A stretch of DNA of 64,000 bases from NCBI GenBank assembly GCA_001632425.1, contig KV425648.1:1-64000 (forward strand), read 5' to 3'. This document shows positions 1-10,542 of the stretch, in pieces. The translations under genes were made by a program, and so were the position numbers. The notes under the pieces were generated by a model. The model was not told the origin of the DNA and did no database searches. It worked only from the letters and a program-made list of their open reading frames with translations. Source of the stretch: Neolentinus lepideus HHB14362 ss-1 (Eukaryota; Basidiomycota; Agaricomycetes; Gloeophyllales; Gloeophyllaceae). How positions within the stretch are numbered: the stretch's first letter is position 1; each line of letters opens with the position of its first letter.

Positions 1-734
1 GCTACAGGATACAAGTAAGCAAACGGTAAAGGAACGGATGGGTATTGCGCGCATCTCACCTCAGCTTAACACGTCTATCGGGACGATGCAAAGATGAGGG
101 GGCATACGAGATGCGCGCGGTACAAATACTCTACGAACTAAGATCAGATCTAAGTCTATCAAAAGTTTATTGCTTAACATATGAAATAACGAGAGTGGGT
201 CAGGTTGAAGCATACGGAAATGTCAAAGATAAAACGGATGTGTCCACAAAAGGAAAATGTCACATACGAAAGTGGATTCCGTGCGCGTTTGCCCGTCCAA
301 CAGTTCCTTTTGCACTTTTAATTCCACGCAGCGCACCGACCTTAGCGCAGCGCACAAGTGATTTTCAGGAGATGCTGTCACGTCACCCTACCATGTCACG
401 GTTGCCTTGGCCAGTGCCCAACGCCTTTCGGATGTCATTCTAAGCTCAAATCTTTACACTAGCATACTAAACTAGTCTAATACTATTAATCTGACACGAG
501 AAATTGAGCGCCGGATCCCTATTTGCGACACACCATGACATACTCATCCACAACGAAGTACAGTGGCTGTGACGGGTATATTTCGAGCTTGCAGGTTTGA
601 CTTAAGCTTGCGGTACGACAATTCTCTGTAATAGATCACGGGAAGTGTATAGTACCTTAGATATACTGGCTTTAGGCTATGTATTACCATTGTTTATTCT
701 AACCCGAGTTACGGAAGACGCCTAGTAAAGTCGT
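1..734. other. No gene recognised; left flank of putative integrase element
   Basis: Short open frames occur here but none shows a domain, splice pattern or codon usage that convinces me. The notable feature is at 303-320, which is the exact reverse complement of 6248-6265. Just inside it, 325-360 is rich in GCGCA words, as is the matching inner flank on the other side (6100-6245). I read this as the subterminal region of a mobile element. Confidence 0.5.
303..320 (+). repeat. Left 18-bp inverted repeat
   Basis: GTTCCTTTTGCACTTTTA is a perfect reverse complement of 6248-6265, about 5.9 kb away. Chance occurrence of a perfect 18-mer pair in 64 kb is unlikely. The GCGCA-rich inner flanks on both sides support a common origin. 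Confidence 0.6.
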
Positions 735-2186
735 TCAAATCTTGTAGTCAGCTTCCCATATATCAATGTCTTCAGGTTGGTCATCGGAAAATTGAAGATA
801 AGGGTCCCGTGAGACAACCGCACTTCCGGCCCTACTTGAGCCTGGTAGTGGATCCAATGAAGGATCAAGCCAGGACATTGAATGTGTTGTAGATGTCATG
901 GCAGCACTGCTACCGGTGTCGGCATTGCTTGTCGAAGCTGCTAACAGTGCACTGACAGGTGGAGGGCTTGGTGATACAGATAGAGCAGGGAGTTCCCGTA
1001 CCCGCAAACGATGGGCGATAGGCGTTGAAGGTTGAGGGCACCAGTCCGAATCTGCATCAGACGCAGACTCTATTGAGATCGGTGACTGGGCGTCCGAGCC
1101 TTGATCGCAAAAGTAATGTAGTATCCTGGTGTTGGTCCCGCCGGTGGTGAGTCTTCAGGAAGGAAGAGCGCATCTTCGCCAGGTGCATCTTCAGGGCCTC
1201 CTTCCGCTTCCGAGCTGGTATCTGATGTCTCCTTCCATTCGTTCGTGTACAGCGCGAAGGGTAGTTCGATGTTTGTGGCTAAAGATACATGGTTATCACC
1301 CGTATATCAGAGATGTTAGCTTTTCGACATACCAATATGGATGATGCGATCTTTCCACGTCCGTCCCTTGCCTCCCTTACATGCATCTAGACCTTGGCCA
1401 CTTGGTTCCTTTGGATACTTCATTAGGCTCTTGTTCATCTTCAGTAATAGAGTCCATGGGCGCTGGTCGGCATGGGGATTATGACTGTCGAGGAAATTGA
1501 ATACCTCTGGGAAGAGCATGCGCGACCAGTCGTCCACTTGGGCAACATCCCAGTCCGGTCGAAAGGTCAGCGTCGAACTTGAATCATTTGCCGATACAGC
1601 AAGTTTCCATGTCTCTTGTGTGAAGAGCGAGTTCGGTCTCGGCGCTGAGGCCTCATTAAGATTTCCGTTCTTGTCCTGTTGACAAAAGCCAGATGTTAAC
1701 GTCAAAGAGATGCTAAGGAGATGGCACTCTTGCCAGTCCATCCGGGATGACCACCGCCCACCCAATGGGAATCTCCTTCACTTTCAGTTCGTCGCCTGGA
1801 CCTGGACCCAGAGCAGTCACCTGTGAAAATATACTTGGTTAGCTTATGCCTGTCCGAGAAGTTGTTTGTTCTACCTTGGCTTTCTTTTTAGAGCTGCCTG
1901 ACCCAGAAGCTTCAATCGTTGCGAGACGCTTGAGGCCAGTGTTTGTCTCTTTGATTGCAGCATCTGCAGATGTTTTGAGCTTTGTGCCTAGTTTCAATGG
2001 GTCTCGGTATGAGCTCAAGATGGATGCAATTGAAGATGTTGATGGATGAGATGACTCCGGATGGCCACAATCACGGCACAGGTGAGGAGCATTCGGGTCT
2101 TGGTCTGCTCTAGGTATGTGACGGAGACATGTGCATGGATCACCATCCTTGGTCTTGCCTTTGCAAGATTGAGGCTGGGAGTCCAT
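735..2186 (-). CDS. Cys-rich hypothetical protein, transposon-associated type
   Basis: This is a spliced gene read right to left. Exons are 1875..2186, 1728..1820, 1333..1675 and up to 1278, with GT-AG introns and consistent frame; the junction to the last open stretch (735..~1110) is unresolved because no good donor keeps the frame. The N-terminus has a compact cysteine cluster (CKGKTKDGDPCTC, then CRDCGH about 20 residues later) that looks like a small metal-binding site, followed by a Lys-rich, coiled-coil-like stretch. A middle region contains FRPDWDVAQVDDWSRMLFPE. The C-terminus is acidic and Ser/Pro-rich. From memory, related proteins are common in mushroom genomes near transposases, but I cannot name a family. 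It points away from the BTB gene and lies downstream of the integrase in the same orientation. A frameshift near 1110 would make it a recent pseudogene. Confidence 0.6.
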
Positions 2187-2819
2187 CTTCAGACACTAGC
2201 CACGACGAGATAGAAGAAGAGTGTTGGGGCAACTCTAAAGAATAGGAGGGGTCCTCTGACAGGGGCTATGGAAAATGCGAAATCGTGACAAACATGCAGC
2301 ACGTGGCAATGGTCACAGTGTGACATGTCACACAGTGTGCAAAGATTGAGACCCTAATGTTCGATGGCTGGCTGGTTTGCTGTAATTCAACTTTGAAACA
2401 TTCAAACATATTCAATACTATCATATAAAAATACATAAATATACTGGTGTCTGTTTTCCAAGTGTGGCCATGGGCTCCACTCAAAGGCACTATCCAACTT
2501 GGAGATGTCCGAGTATGGTTCACACAGTCCCGCTGTCCTAAGCCCCCCTCTTTATCGTTGTTCTACCTCACAAATTTACTGTTTTATATTTTACTGAGTA
2601 AATACATGTCATAACATTGTTCTCAAACAACTTCTAGGTTAGTATGACCAATATCCGAACATTGGGGAGTCATTTTGTCCCGTACTGAGCGTCGGAACCA
2701 TATATGCTCAAATAAAGGCTGCAGACTTGTTGGTCCTTGTGGGTCCCACAGCCAAACACTGAGATGTTACGACCATAATATGTACATACATATCATTTTC
2801 CAATGCCTCGCCTGCCCAG
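2187..2819. other. No gene seen between Cys-rich gene and integrase
   Basis: AT-rich sequence with only short unconvincing frames. It should contain the promoter of the Cys-rich gene and the 3' end of the integrase gene, but no specific signal can be singled out. Confidence 0.5.
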
Positions 2820-4847
2820 CTACACTTCCAAAGCTTCCTCCTCGAGCACTAGCCTATTCATGATGTCAAGAGCCTGCGTCCAAAGCACAGCTCGAGGAAA
2901 CCAGATCGTCTCTGGTAATACTACACGCAGTTGCTTGCCCCTTGTACCAAACTTAATAACTTCTTCCTCTGGGTATGCGCCATCATCCCATTCATGTGGC
3001 AAGACTCCGTAGTGAGGGGGTAGAAGTCCTTGGGAAGAGACGGTTGTAAGGATTTCCATGAACTGATCTTCAGCGGCACTTGAATCAAATGGACTCCTCG
3101 CGCGGGGAACTGGTATGGGTTTATGTCGGATGTTCTGTGCTTGCGATGCCAGAATCTCCTGGACAAATTCATCTTCAGGTTCAATATCCTCAGCATCAGA
3201 TACCTCAGAGTCATCATCCAAATCTTCATCCTCAGCATGGCCAGCACCGGTCTGTGAAGCATGACGATGCTGCTCGTGACCTTCGACGCCATAGTACCGG
3301 TTCAAAATATCAGGATGTATATGATCTAATGGCTCCTCTGCATATACACCATGTTCTGTTTGCCCTAGAAAGCATAGATCCTGGTCATGAATTAGTAACA
3401 AGCATCGACAAGCATCGAAACTGTATACGCACCGCTGGGCTACGATTTTTTGTGCGTCTCCCAGATATAGGATGTGCATTCCATTGAACTTGGAACTCAC
3501 GGCAGTCATCATTAATGGCAACCAGATACAGCTTATGCAGCAGCCACAAATGCGAAGAGTTTTTACGATCCAGCCTATGCAATCGGCCAAGTCGAGTGAG
3601 AAAGGCACGCCAGCGACGCGCAAATTGTGTGCCAACTTCAACCCAAAGCCTTTCGATCCTTGTATTATGGGTAGACCTATGAGCATATTATAGGTGAGGT
3701 CAAGGTCGGTCATTATATGGTAATGGATGACTCACGATCCCCACATGAAGGAAGCCCTGTTCGGCCCTCTATGCATTATCATCCACACAGACACCAGTAC
3801 ATTCTCTCCACCTCGATCTCCCCTCACACGCGATGGGGTTCCATATACTGCTATAGCTTCCATGAAGACTTCCAGCACTGTTCGGGCCCTATTGTTGGTA
3901 TTAGCACGTAGTCCTGTTACCTATCACAAAACATTATTATCCAATAAGCTCGATATATGGCTAACTCACGGTGCGGCAGTACCCATCAATGAAACCGTGA
4001 ATGACAATACCCCACCAGATCAATTTATGATGCCCGTCACAGTGCCACAGATAGTTTGGACGGGGCACACTGTACTTCTTGCGTTGGATGTTCTGACGCC
4101 GACGCAATACCTGTCCCAAACTGTCCACCCGGCGCAGTGATAGCATCACACGCCATTTCTGTACCCTAATACCATGAGATCGGAGAAATCCAATCAGGTA
4201 ACACAATCCTGAGTTCGGCTTAGTTGCTTTAAAGACTTTGACCAAATTGTCCAAGTCGGAGTTGGAGAGCTCGTCAAAGCGTCGTTCAAGCCCATAAGCT
4301 TTTAGATACTTCCGAAGAATGTTGCGATGCATATGCAAGGTGCTGGCAAGCTCTGTCAAACTGATGTTCCACTTCTTTGACATGGCTTCATGGAGGTACT
4401 CTGGATCAGGAATCTTACGAGGGCGTCCCCGGCGAGTGGTTGGCACTTCGTCGACAGGTTGGACAAAGGCTATATTGTTGCGTTCACTTCCCGAAGTTAA
4501 TAGGTTTGCATCAGCTGTGGCTGTTTCAAGACTCACTATCCTTCAGCAGCCAATGAAGCCATCTCAAGCTCGTAAACTAATGGTCCAAACGTGTGCGCAC
4601 ATGTATATGTCCAATCGCCAGGGATTCCGTCCTGTTGCATGCCTTCGAGTAGTGGTACAGTATCATTGACGACTTTCTCCGAGAGGAGTCTGAGCTGGAC
4701 AGGATCACCGTCATCCTGGAGTACAATGCTACGAGCATGTCTGTATAATTCCCGCAGAATATTATAGCCATTGATAATATTAAGAGACCAATCTTGTCCT
4801 TGAGCAGCAGAAGGAAGTGGAGGAAGGTCGGCAACAAGGTCAGGCAT
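2820..4847 (-). CDS. DDE integrase-like transposon protein, intact, five exons
   Basis: The model is complement(2820..3380, 3433..3658, 3736..3920, 3970..4486, 4537..4847): 1800 nt, 599 residues, all introns GT-AG of about 49-77 nt and in phase. The first ~105 residues are helical and unassigned. An AT-hook-like GRPRK motif and a helix-turn-helix-like stretch (TELASTLHMHRNILRKYLK) suggest DNA binding. The retroviral-integrase-fold core shows all three acidic positions: Asp in WHCDGHHKL, Asp in RGDRGGEN, Glu in IERLW. The C-terminal ~190 residues include QTEHGVYAEEP, HPDILNRYYGVEG and an Asp/Glu-rich linker. Such proteins occur singly or as repeats in basidiomycetes and animals; the expected activity is DNA strand transfer in the nucleus. 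All catalytic residues and frames being intact suggests recent activity or domestication. The first intron is the least certain. Confidence 0.8.
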
Positions 4848-5015
4848 TTGTGCAGAGTCAAATGGTAGTCAATTCACGAGAGTAGTGACTGGTGAAAATG
4901 CCTTCCAACTCGGGGGCAGCATATATTCGGGTGGTGACGCCGATTGACAGCGGCCGGGACATCATCCGAACTCCTGGAACACTGAGGCGTCGTTTCCTCA
5001 GCTGAAGGACTCACT

Positions 5016-6081
5016 ATGGCTGTAGTGGACTCAGAGGGTATTCTGCCCGCAAATACGAGGGCTGAAAGGCACCCAGAGTTCTACTATGAGGATGGACAGG
5101 TGGTTCTTAGAGTGAGGACACCTGTTAGGCATAAGATTGACAGGAAATACAGCGCTGATCAGAACACTAGTGTCATCGATACCTATACCGCCTATTCCCT
5201 TCCATTCTCAGCCGAAAATCTGAGTTTTTTGCTGGGATGTTCTCACTGCCCCAGCGCACGATCACCGCCGACTCGGCCTCGGACAGTAACAAAGAGATGT
5301 TGATGGATGGGGCTTCAGATGAAGTACCAATTGATATCTCTGAGAACAACCATACGTCGGAGGAATGGGATCATCTCCTCTCATTCCTATTTCCCAGGTG
5401 AGTGATTATGCATAATATACTTTTTGGAACTCACGCACTTCCAGCTGGACGGCACAAGAACGGTCGCTCGAGTCTTTGATAGCTATATTGAATCTTGGCT
5501 CCTTCTATCAGATCGCGGAGGCACGAGAATACGCGATACAAACTTTGAATGTGCGGCCTGACTTCCGACCCGCTTTACGCCTCAGTCTCACCCGTCACAA
5601 CCGAATCTTGCAATGGATCGAGCCCGCTGTGCATCAATTGTTCAAATCGTCACTCGCAGATCTGTCAGACATCGATGCGCACCTTATCGGGCCCGAGATC
5701 CTATTGGAGGTGGCACGTACACAGGCTAAGATAGATCTCCATCGAAAGCATCTAGCGTTGTCACCTCCGAAGGTAGTACATTCGACATACCTATGTGACG
5801 ATCCGAAGGAGTGTAGTCGGGCATGGAATGCAGCATGGTGGGGGGAACATGACCGGCCTGGGGTTGCCAAGGCTTTATTGCAACCTCAGAAGCCTATCCC
5901 GGGTAGGGAGATCGGAGAACGGCTTCAGGCTATTAACGTGTCAGGGATGACATTCTCTTGCAAAGCATTGACACTCCAACATCTTCGACAGCCGCTGATC
6001 ATGGAGAGGTTAGCAGCCGAAGATAAACTGATCAATGCTGTAGTTGATAGTTTGTACAAGCACCTCGAAAATGCGATGTAA
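5016..6081 (+). CDS. BTB/POZ-domain protein
   Basis: The model is join(5016..5111, 5171..5397, 5445..6081), 960 nt, 319 residues, introns GT-AG and in phase. The start fits because HPEFYYEDGQVVLR, the standard opening of fungal BTB proteins, follows about 18 residues later. After the first intron comes LSRKSEFFAGMFSLPQ, the central BTB helix region, then an acidic insert, HLLSFLFPR, and a C-terminal helical part (LNLGSFYQIAEAREYAI). BTB domains dimerise and often recruit substrates to cullin-3 ligases, but this protein has no second recognised domain. It diverges from the integrase gene across about 170 bp, so they may share a promoter region. If the surrounding inverted repeat marks an element, this gene is cargo. 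Confidence 0.75.
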
Positions 6082-6247
6082 TTTGCCAAAGTGGAGCAAA
6101 CCCTGATGTGCGCTGCAAAATACTATCAGGGTGCTGAGCTGGACCATCGGTGCTTGGTGCTATACCCGCGGTGCGCTGTGCTACGTGTCCGTGGGAGTGC
6201 GCTACCATTCATGTGCTAAGCGCTAATACGCGCGTGCTGCAAAATAA

Positions 6248-6265
6248 TAAAAGTGCAAAAGGAAC
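6248..6265 (-). repeat. Right 18-bp inverted repeat
   Basis: TAAAAGTGCAAAAGGAAC is the exact complement of 303-320. Confidence 0.6.
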
Positions 6266-6270
6266 GTCAT

Positions 6271-6314
6271 AGCGCACCTCTTACTTATCCACGGCAGCGC
6301 ACCTCTTACTTATC
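6271..6314 (+). repeat. Tandem pair of a 19-bp GCGC-containing repeat
   Basis: AGCGCACCTCTTACTTATC occurs at 6271-6289 and again at 6296-6314, separated by CACGGC. It adjoins the right inverted repeat and may be a subterminal protein-binding site of the putative element. Confidence 0.6.
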
Positions 6315-6688
6315 GGGTAGTATCTGCGGGGTTAGGAGAGTCCACGGGCGGCACATGCAAAGAACCGAGAAATGGAAGCGATAAGAGACGGGATGGGGAT
6401 CGAAAGGTGTGAGTAGGGAGCCAGGTTGTCTTGAGATCTACCGCAGCATGATCTACCGCAGCAGGCTCAGCTCATCTCTGGCAACGCTCTGGCACATCGA
6501 TGCAACTAGCGGACCCACTAATGCATTAATGACGGAAGATAAGAAACCACCGGATCTTGTCTTTGGCCGGACTTGGAAGCTCTTCTCAATGCGGGCTTCA
6601 ATCCTCCCGTGTGCCGGATCCACTCTAGGCAGCCACCTTCGCTCATTCTCTCTCATATACCCTCCCATGACCGCCCCTCCCCACCGCA

Positions 6689-9600
6689 ATGCATCTCCCC
6701 CTACTCCCCCTCCTCCTCGCCCCGGCCCTCGCCCTCCCCACCCCGCCCAGCCCACCCTACAACGCCACCGTCCTCATCCTCGGCGGCGGCGTCGCAGGCG
6801 TCATCGCTGCCCGCACCCTCGCCCGCCTCGCCCCCTCCACCTCCTTCCTCCTCCTCGAGGCCCGCACCGAGCTCGGCGGCCGCCTCCAGTCCCACCGCTT
6901 CCCCGGCTACACCCTCGAGCTCGGCGCGAACTGGGTGCACGGCACGCACACCCTCGGCTTTGACGCGGTGAACCCCGTGTGGGAGATGGTAGAGCGCTGG
7001 GGCGTGCAGACGGTCGTCAGTGATTATTACGGGAGCATCAGTGAGTAGTCTTGAGCGCTTTACGACGCGCGTGGTGAATGGTGTGTCTAGCGACGTACGA
7101 CCACACCGGCCCCGTGCCGTACCTCTCCCTCCTCAACGACTCCCTCGCTGCCTACGCCACCCTAGTCGCGCACTCCCCCGCCCTCGCTGCCTCCTCAAAC
7201 TTGTCCTCCTCAGCAAGAGACGGCTACTCATCCCTCGGCTACTCCCCGCACACACCCCACGAGCACGCAGCCGAGTACTACACCTTCGACTGGGAGTACG
7301 CCGACGCCCCCGAGCGCACGAGTTGGTGGGCGAGCGGGTCGGTCCGTATCTTCTTCTTCATTCTTCACTCTCCTTTTTCCGTTCTTTGTTTGTTTGTTTG
7401 TTTGTCAAGCGGATCTGCTGTGCTGATTTTCTGCGTGTTCGACTCCTGCTCATTTTCTGCGTGTTCGATTTTTCTGGCCCTCCATTTTTATTCCCCCCCT
7501 CCCACACTAACCCCTCCCTACCAAACAGAGCACCAACAACACCTACGACCCCACCACCGGCGGCTTCTCCCGCACCAACCACTTCTCCACCGACCCGCGC
7601 GGGTTCTCCCATTTCCTGACTCAAGAAGCACACGAGTTCCTGAAGCCGGGGCAGGTCGTGTTCAATGCGACTGTTCGTTCTGTACGCCCGTTTTACCCTA
7701 CCGCTAGTGGCGGGAGCCCGTTTCATGACACCCGGTCTGGTGAGCAGGTGGGCTTTCAACACGAGGAAGAACAGGGAGAAGAAGCAGGCATCGAAATAGA
7801 ACTAACGACCGGCACGGTCCTCCGCGCCGAGTACGCGCTGTGCACGTTCTCGCTTGGGGTGCTGCAGGGCGGGGTGGGTGGGGGTGGGAGTGGGGGAAAT
7901 GCGGGAGATGGGGCGGGTAGGCTGGGCGGGGAGATTAGGTGGAGCGAGGAAGTGATGCCCCCGGCGAAGAGGGAGGCTGTGAGGGGGATGAGCATGGTGA
8001 GTCTTGATTTGGTTTTTGCGGGGTTGGTTTCTTCGTTGGTTTTGGGGGTCGGTTTGGGTGGGTTTTCTTCTGGGGGTTGTGGTTGGGTGGTTGGGTGGTT
8101 TTCCTTCTGGGAGTTGTGGTTGGATGGTTGGGTGGGTTTCCTTCTGGGAGTTGTGGTTGGGTGGTTGGGTGGTTTTTCTTCTGGGAGTTGTGGTTGGGTG
8201 GTTGGGTGGTTTTCCTTCTGGGGGTGGGTGGTTGGGTGGGTTTTTCTTCGGGGGTGGGTGGTTCGGTTGTTATTTCGGGTGATTAAGGTTTCGGGTGATT
8301 GAGGTTTCGGGTGATTGAGGTGTGAGGTGGAGAGGAGGGAAAGTAGGAGCAACAACTGACGACTCCACCCCAGGGCGTGTTCACGAAGATATTCTTGCAG
8401 TTCGAGGAGAAGTTCTGGTTCGACACCGAGGTGCGCTTCTTGTCCCTCCTCTCCTCCCTCCATCTCCCCGCCTGACCTGACCTCTCCCTCCCCACGTGAC
8501 CTCTCCTCCCCTCCCTCGCCTCTCACCCCTCCCGCCACCACAAACCCAAAACCCCTCCTCCCGCCACCCCCTCTCCCCTCCCTCCCTACCGATCCACAAA
8601 CCCATTCCCCACCTCTCACCCCTTCCACCCAACCTCACCTCGCCTCTCCTCTCCCCACCCCTCCCGCCACCCCCTCTCTCCTCCCGCCACCCCCTCTCAA
8701 CCCTCCGCCCACCAAACCCACCCCACCCAACAACAGTTCGCACTCTACGCCGACCCTCACACGCACGGGCGCTACCCCGTATGGCAGTCGCTCGACCACG
8801 CGAAGTTCTCGCCCGGGAGCGGGGTGCTGTTCGTCACCGTCACCGTGCGTTTCTTGTTTTGGGTTAGGTTTTTGGGTTTGGGTTTGTTTTGTGCGGGATG
8901 GGGATGGGTTTGTTTTGTGTGGGATGGGGATGGGGTTTGGTCGGGGAAGTGGTCTTGTTTGTGGCAGCGTTCTTGTGCTTGTTGCTCATTGCCATTTGTT
9001 CTACATTTGGTGCTCGCTGTCATCTGTTCTACGTTTTGCGCTTGCTGTCATTTGTTCTACGTTTCGTGCTCGCTGTCATCTGTTCTACGTTTTGCGCTCG
9101 CTGTCATCTGTTCTACGTCTGGTGCTCATTGTTCACTATTCGACGCTTCGTGCTCGCCATCCCCTATCCCGTCCACTCGTTCGCGCCATTAATACCACAA
9201 TATCGGAGCTGACAAGAACACGCAGGGCGACTTTGCAAAGCGCGTCGACGCGATGCCGGAGGAGGAGGTGAAGGCGGAGGTGCTCGAGGTGCTGGGGAGG
9301 ATGTATCCGGGTGTGGAGATCCCGGAGGTGCGTCCTTCCTCTCCCCTCCCACCCTTAACCCCACTCTCTTCTTCCCCTCTCCATCCTCCCTCCCACCCTC
9401 CCCCTTCCCCCACTCAGCCTCAGCCTCACCCCCATAACTCATCCCACCCCCATAACTCACCCCACCCCTAACAGCCCACATCCTTCCACATCCCGCACTG
9501 GCTCTCCGACCCGCTCTTCCGGGGGTCGTACAGCAACTGGCCGGCGGGGTTCACACGGGCGCAGCACGCGGTTGTGCGCGCGAAGACCGGGGGTCGTGTG

Positions 9601-9854
9601 GGTGGGAGGGGGGAAAAGGAGGGAAAGGGGCGGGGGAAGGGGAGGGTGTGGTTCGCGGGGGAGCACACTAGCGAGCGGTGGTTTGGTGAGCGATTCTTCG
9701 TAATTTCAAGTTTCGTGTAATTAGGCTGACGATATGATGAGTAGGTTTCCTGCACGGCGCGTACTACGAGGGCGTGGCCGCTGCGGAGGAGATCGTGGAG
9801 TGCTTGAGGGGCGGGGCGGGGTGTGCGGAGGTGATGGATTTTGAGGCGCTCTGA
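6689..9854 (+). CDS. Secreted FAD-dependent amine (polyamine) oxidase
   Basis: The nine-exon model is join(6689..7040, 7091..7341, 7529..7681, 7748..7996, 8374..8430, 8737..8844, 9226..9327, 9475..9685, 9745..9854): 1593 nt, 530 residues. All junctions are GT-AG and keep frame, so the model is internally consistent; the 66-nt third intron could also be read through. A hydrophobic signal peptide covers residues 1-17. The dinucleotide-binding loop GGGVAG is at 32-37, the ribose-binding Glu at about 57, GGRL at 63-66 and ELGANWVHG at 77-85. The C-terminal FAD-contacting segment has FAGEHTS and FLHGAYYEG. The family oxidises polyamines or other amines, releasing H2O2; with a signal peptide it probably acts in the secretory route or wall. 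Coding sequence is very GC-rich. Four introns of 147-381 nt are unusually long and repetitive, against about 50-60 nt elsewhere in the window. Confidence 0.9.
7386..7404 (+). repeat. Short (GTTT)n microsatellite in an intron
   Basis: About four tandem GTTT units lie within the second intron of the amine oxidase gene (7342-7528). Confidence 0.8.
8060..8255 (+). repeat. About 37-nt G/T minisatellite inside oxidase intron
   Basis: Roughly five imperfect copies of a ~37-nt unit, built from TTCCTTCTGGGAGTTGTGG followed by TTGGGTGGTTGGGTGG, lie inside the 377-nt intron 7997-8373. The coding strand is almost free of C and A. Repeated GGG/GG runs could form G-quadruplexes in DNA or pre-mRNA. Confidence 0.9.
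8437..8730 (+). repeat. Pyrimidine (C-rich) low-complexity tract in oxidase intron
   Basis: The 306-nt intron 8431-8736 is almost entirely C and T, with recurring CCTCCCGCCACCCCCTCTC blocks. It lies just after the G/T-rich intron, so purine/pyrimidine strand bias flips between adjacent introns. Confidence 0.85.
8990..9146 (+). repeat. 28-nt minisatellite in oxidase intron
   Basis: About five and a half copies of a 28-nt unit (CATCTGTTCTACG followed by TTTTGCGCTCGCTGT) lie inside the 381-nt intron 8845-9225. Two copies of a GTGCGGGATGGGGATGG-type block precede it near 8890-8940. Confidence 0.9.
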
Positions 9855-10542
9855 GATGGGTGGGTGGACAGGGGGCGGGGGATGGGGGGGTAGGAGAAGG
9901 GATCTAAGGTCGCGAGTGTAAGAGATTTATCATTCATGGGCTAGTCGTCATCGTGTACTATTATGCAATGGTTCGATTTCATGTCTACATTGTACAACAT
10001 AAACACAAACCGAACCTGTACCTGTAAGAATTTTGTTCGGTAGAAGAAATTTGAATTGACTACGAGCGAGTGAATGGTGTGCATGTGTGGACTGGATGAA
10101 CGTTCCTATATATGTGACTAGACTCTCGGAACGCAAGACCCGTTCCTCTCAAAATATTGATTTGAAATGAGAATTCGGTCTACTTAGTTCAATATCCCTT
10201 TTTACTGCCATTCAAGACTAAATATGTTCTGGCCCCTCTAGATCTTCTCCTATCACGCGGCTTGCCACTTAAGGTCGTCCTATCATTTGCTGCTTGCTTG
10301 ACTTACACATCGGTGTCCAGCTGCACCCCGCCAGCCATCCCTCATTCACAGCGTTAGCCTAGCAAGATGAGATGACACGTTACAGAATGACAGCAGAGAC
10401 AGTAAAGTCTTAAAACTAGTGTTACGCGAGCGAAGCCTAGCCCTCATTCCTGGATGTACTTCATGGAGACAGAGCTCGAATTAGTCCATGTCAAGACGAG
10501 AAAGCGATAGCAAAGTATACGGGACAGAACTAGAGAAGTAGT
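9855..10542. other. No gene seen
   Basis: 3' flank of the oxidase gene followed by AT-richer sequence with no convincing coding frame, RNA gene or long repeat. Confidence 0.5.

Larger units (their letters stand above)
303..6265. mobile_element. Putative 6-kb transposon with integrase, Cys-rich and BTB genes
   Basis: The boundaries are inferred from a perfect 18-bp inverted repeat, GTTCCTTTTGCACTTTTA at 303-320 and its complement at 6248-6265. Each is followed inward by GCGCA-rich sequence. The enclosed genes are a Cys-rich hypothetical protein, a DDE integrase-like protein and a BTB protein, and all look substantially intact. No target-site duplication was found, so the true ends may lie outside these repeats. 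Two copies of AGCGCACCTCTTACTTATC (6271-6289, 6296-6314) sit just outside the right repeat. The alternative is that the genes are ordinary neighbours and the repeat is part of a smaller nested element. Confidence 0.4.
6082..6688. other. GCGC-rich subterminal repeats and promoter of the oxidase gene
   Basis: 6100-6320 contains many GTGCGCT/AGCGCAC words in both orientations, then the right 18-bp inverted repeat. From about 6320 to 6688 there is an ordinary stretch leading to the amine oxidase start codon. No coding signal is seen. Confidence 0.5.

Noticed and set aside
8004..8302. Overlapping Trp/Gly-rich forward frames
   Set aside because: They are the G/T minisatellite of an oxidase intron read in three frames; flanking splice sites keep the enzyme in phase without them.
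7756..8743. Long reverse-strand frames (290 and 120 codons) rich in Gly/Arg/Glu or Pro/Thr/Asn
   Set aside because: They are the complement of repetitive introns and GC-rich exons, with repeat-driven composition and no domain.
8990..9146. CRISPR-like array of regular repeats
   Set aside because: Units are contiguous 28-nt tandem copies with no unique spacers, inside a eukaryotic intron; it is a minisatellite.
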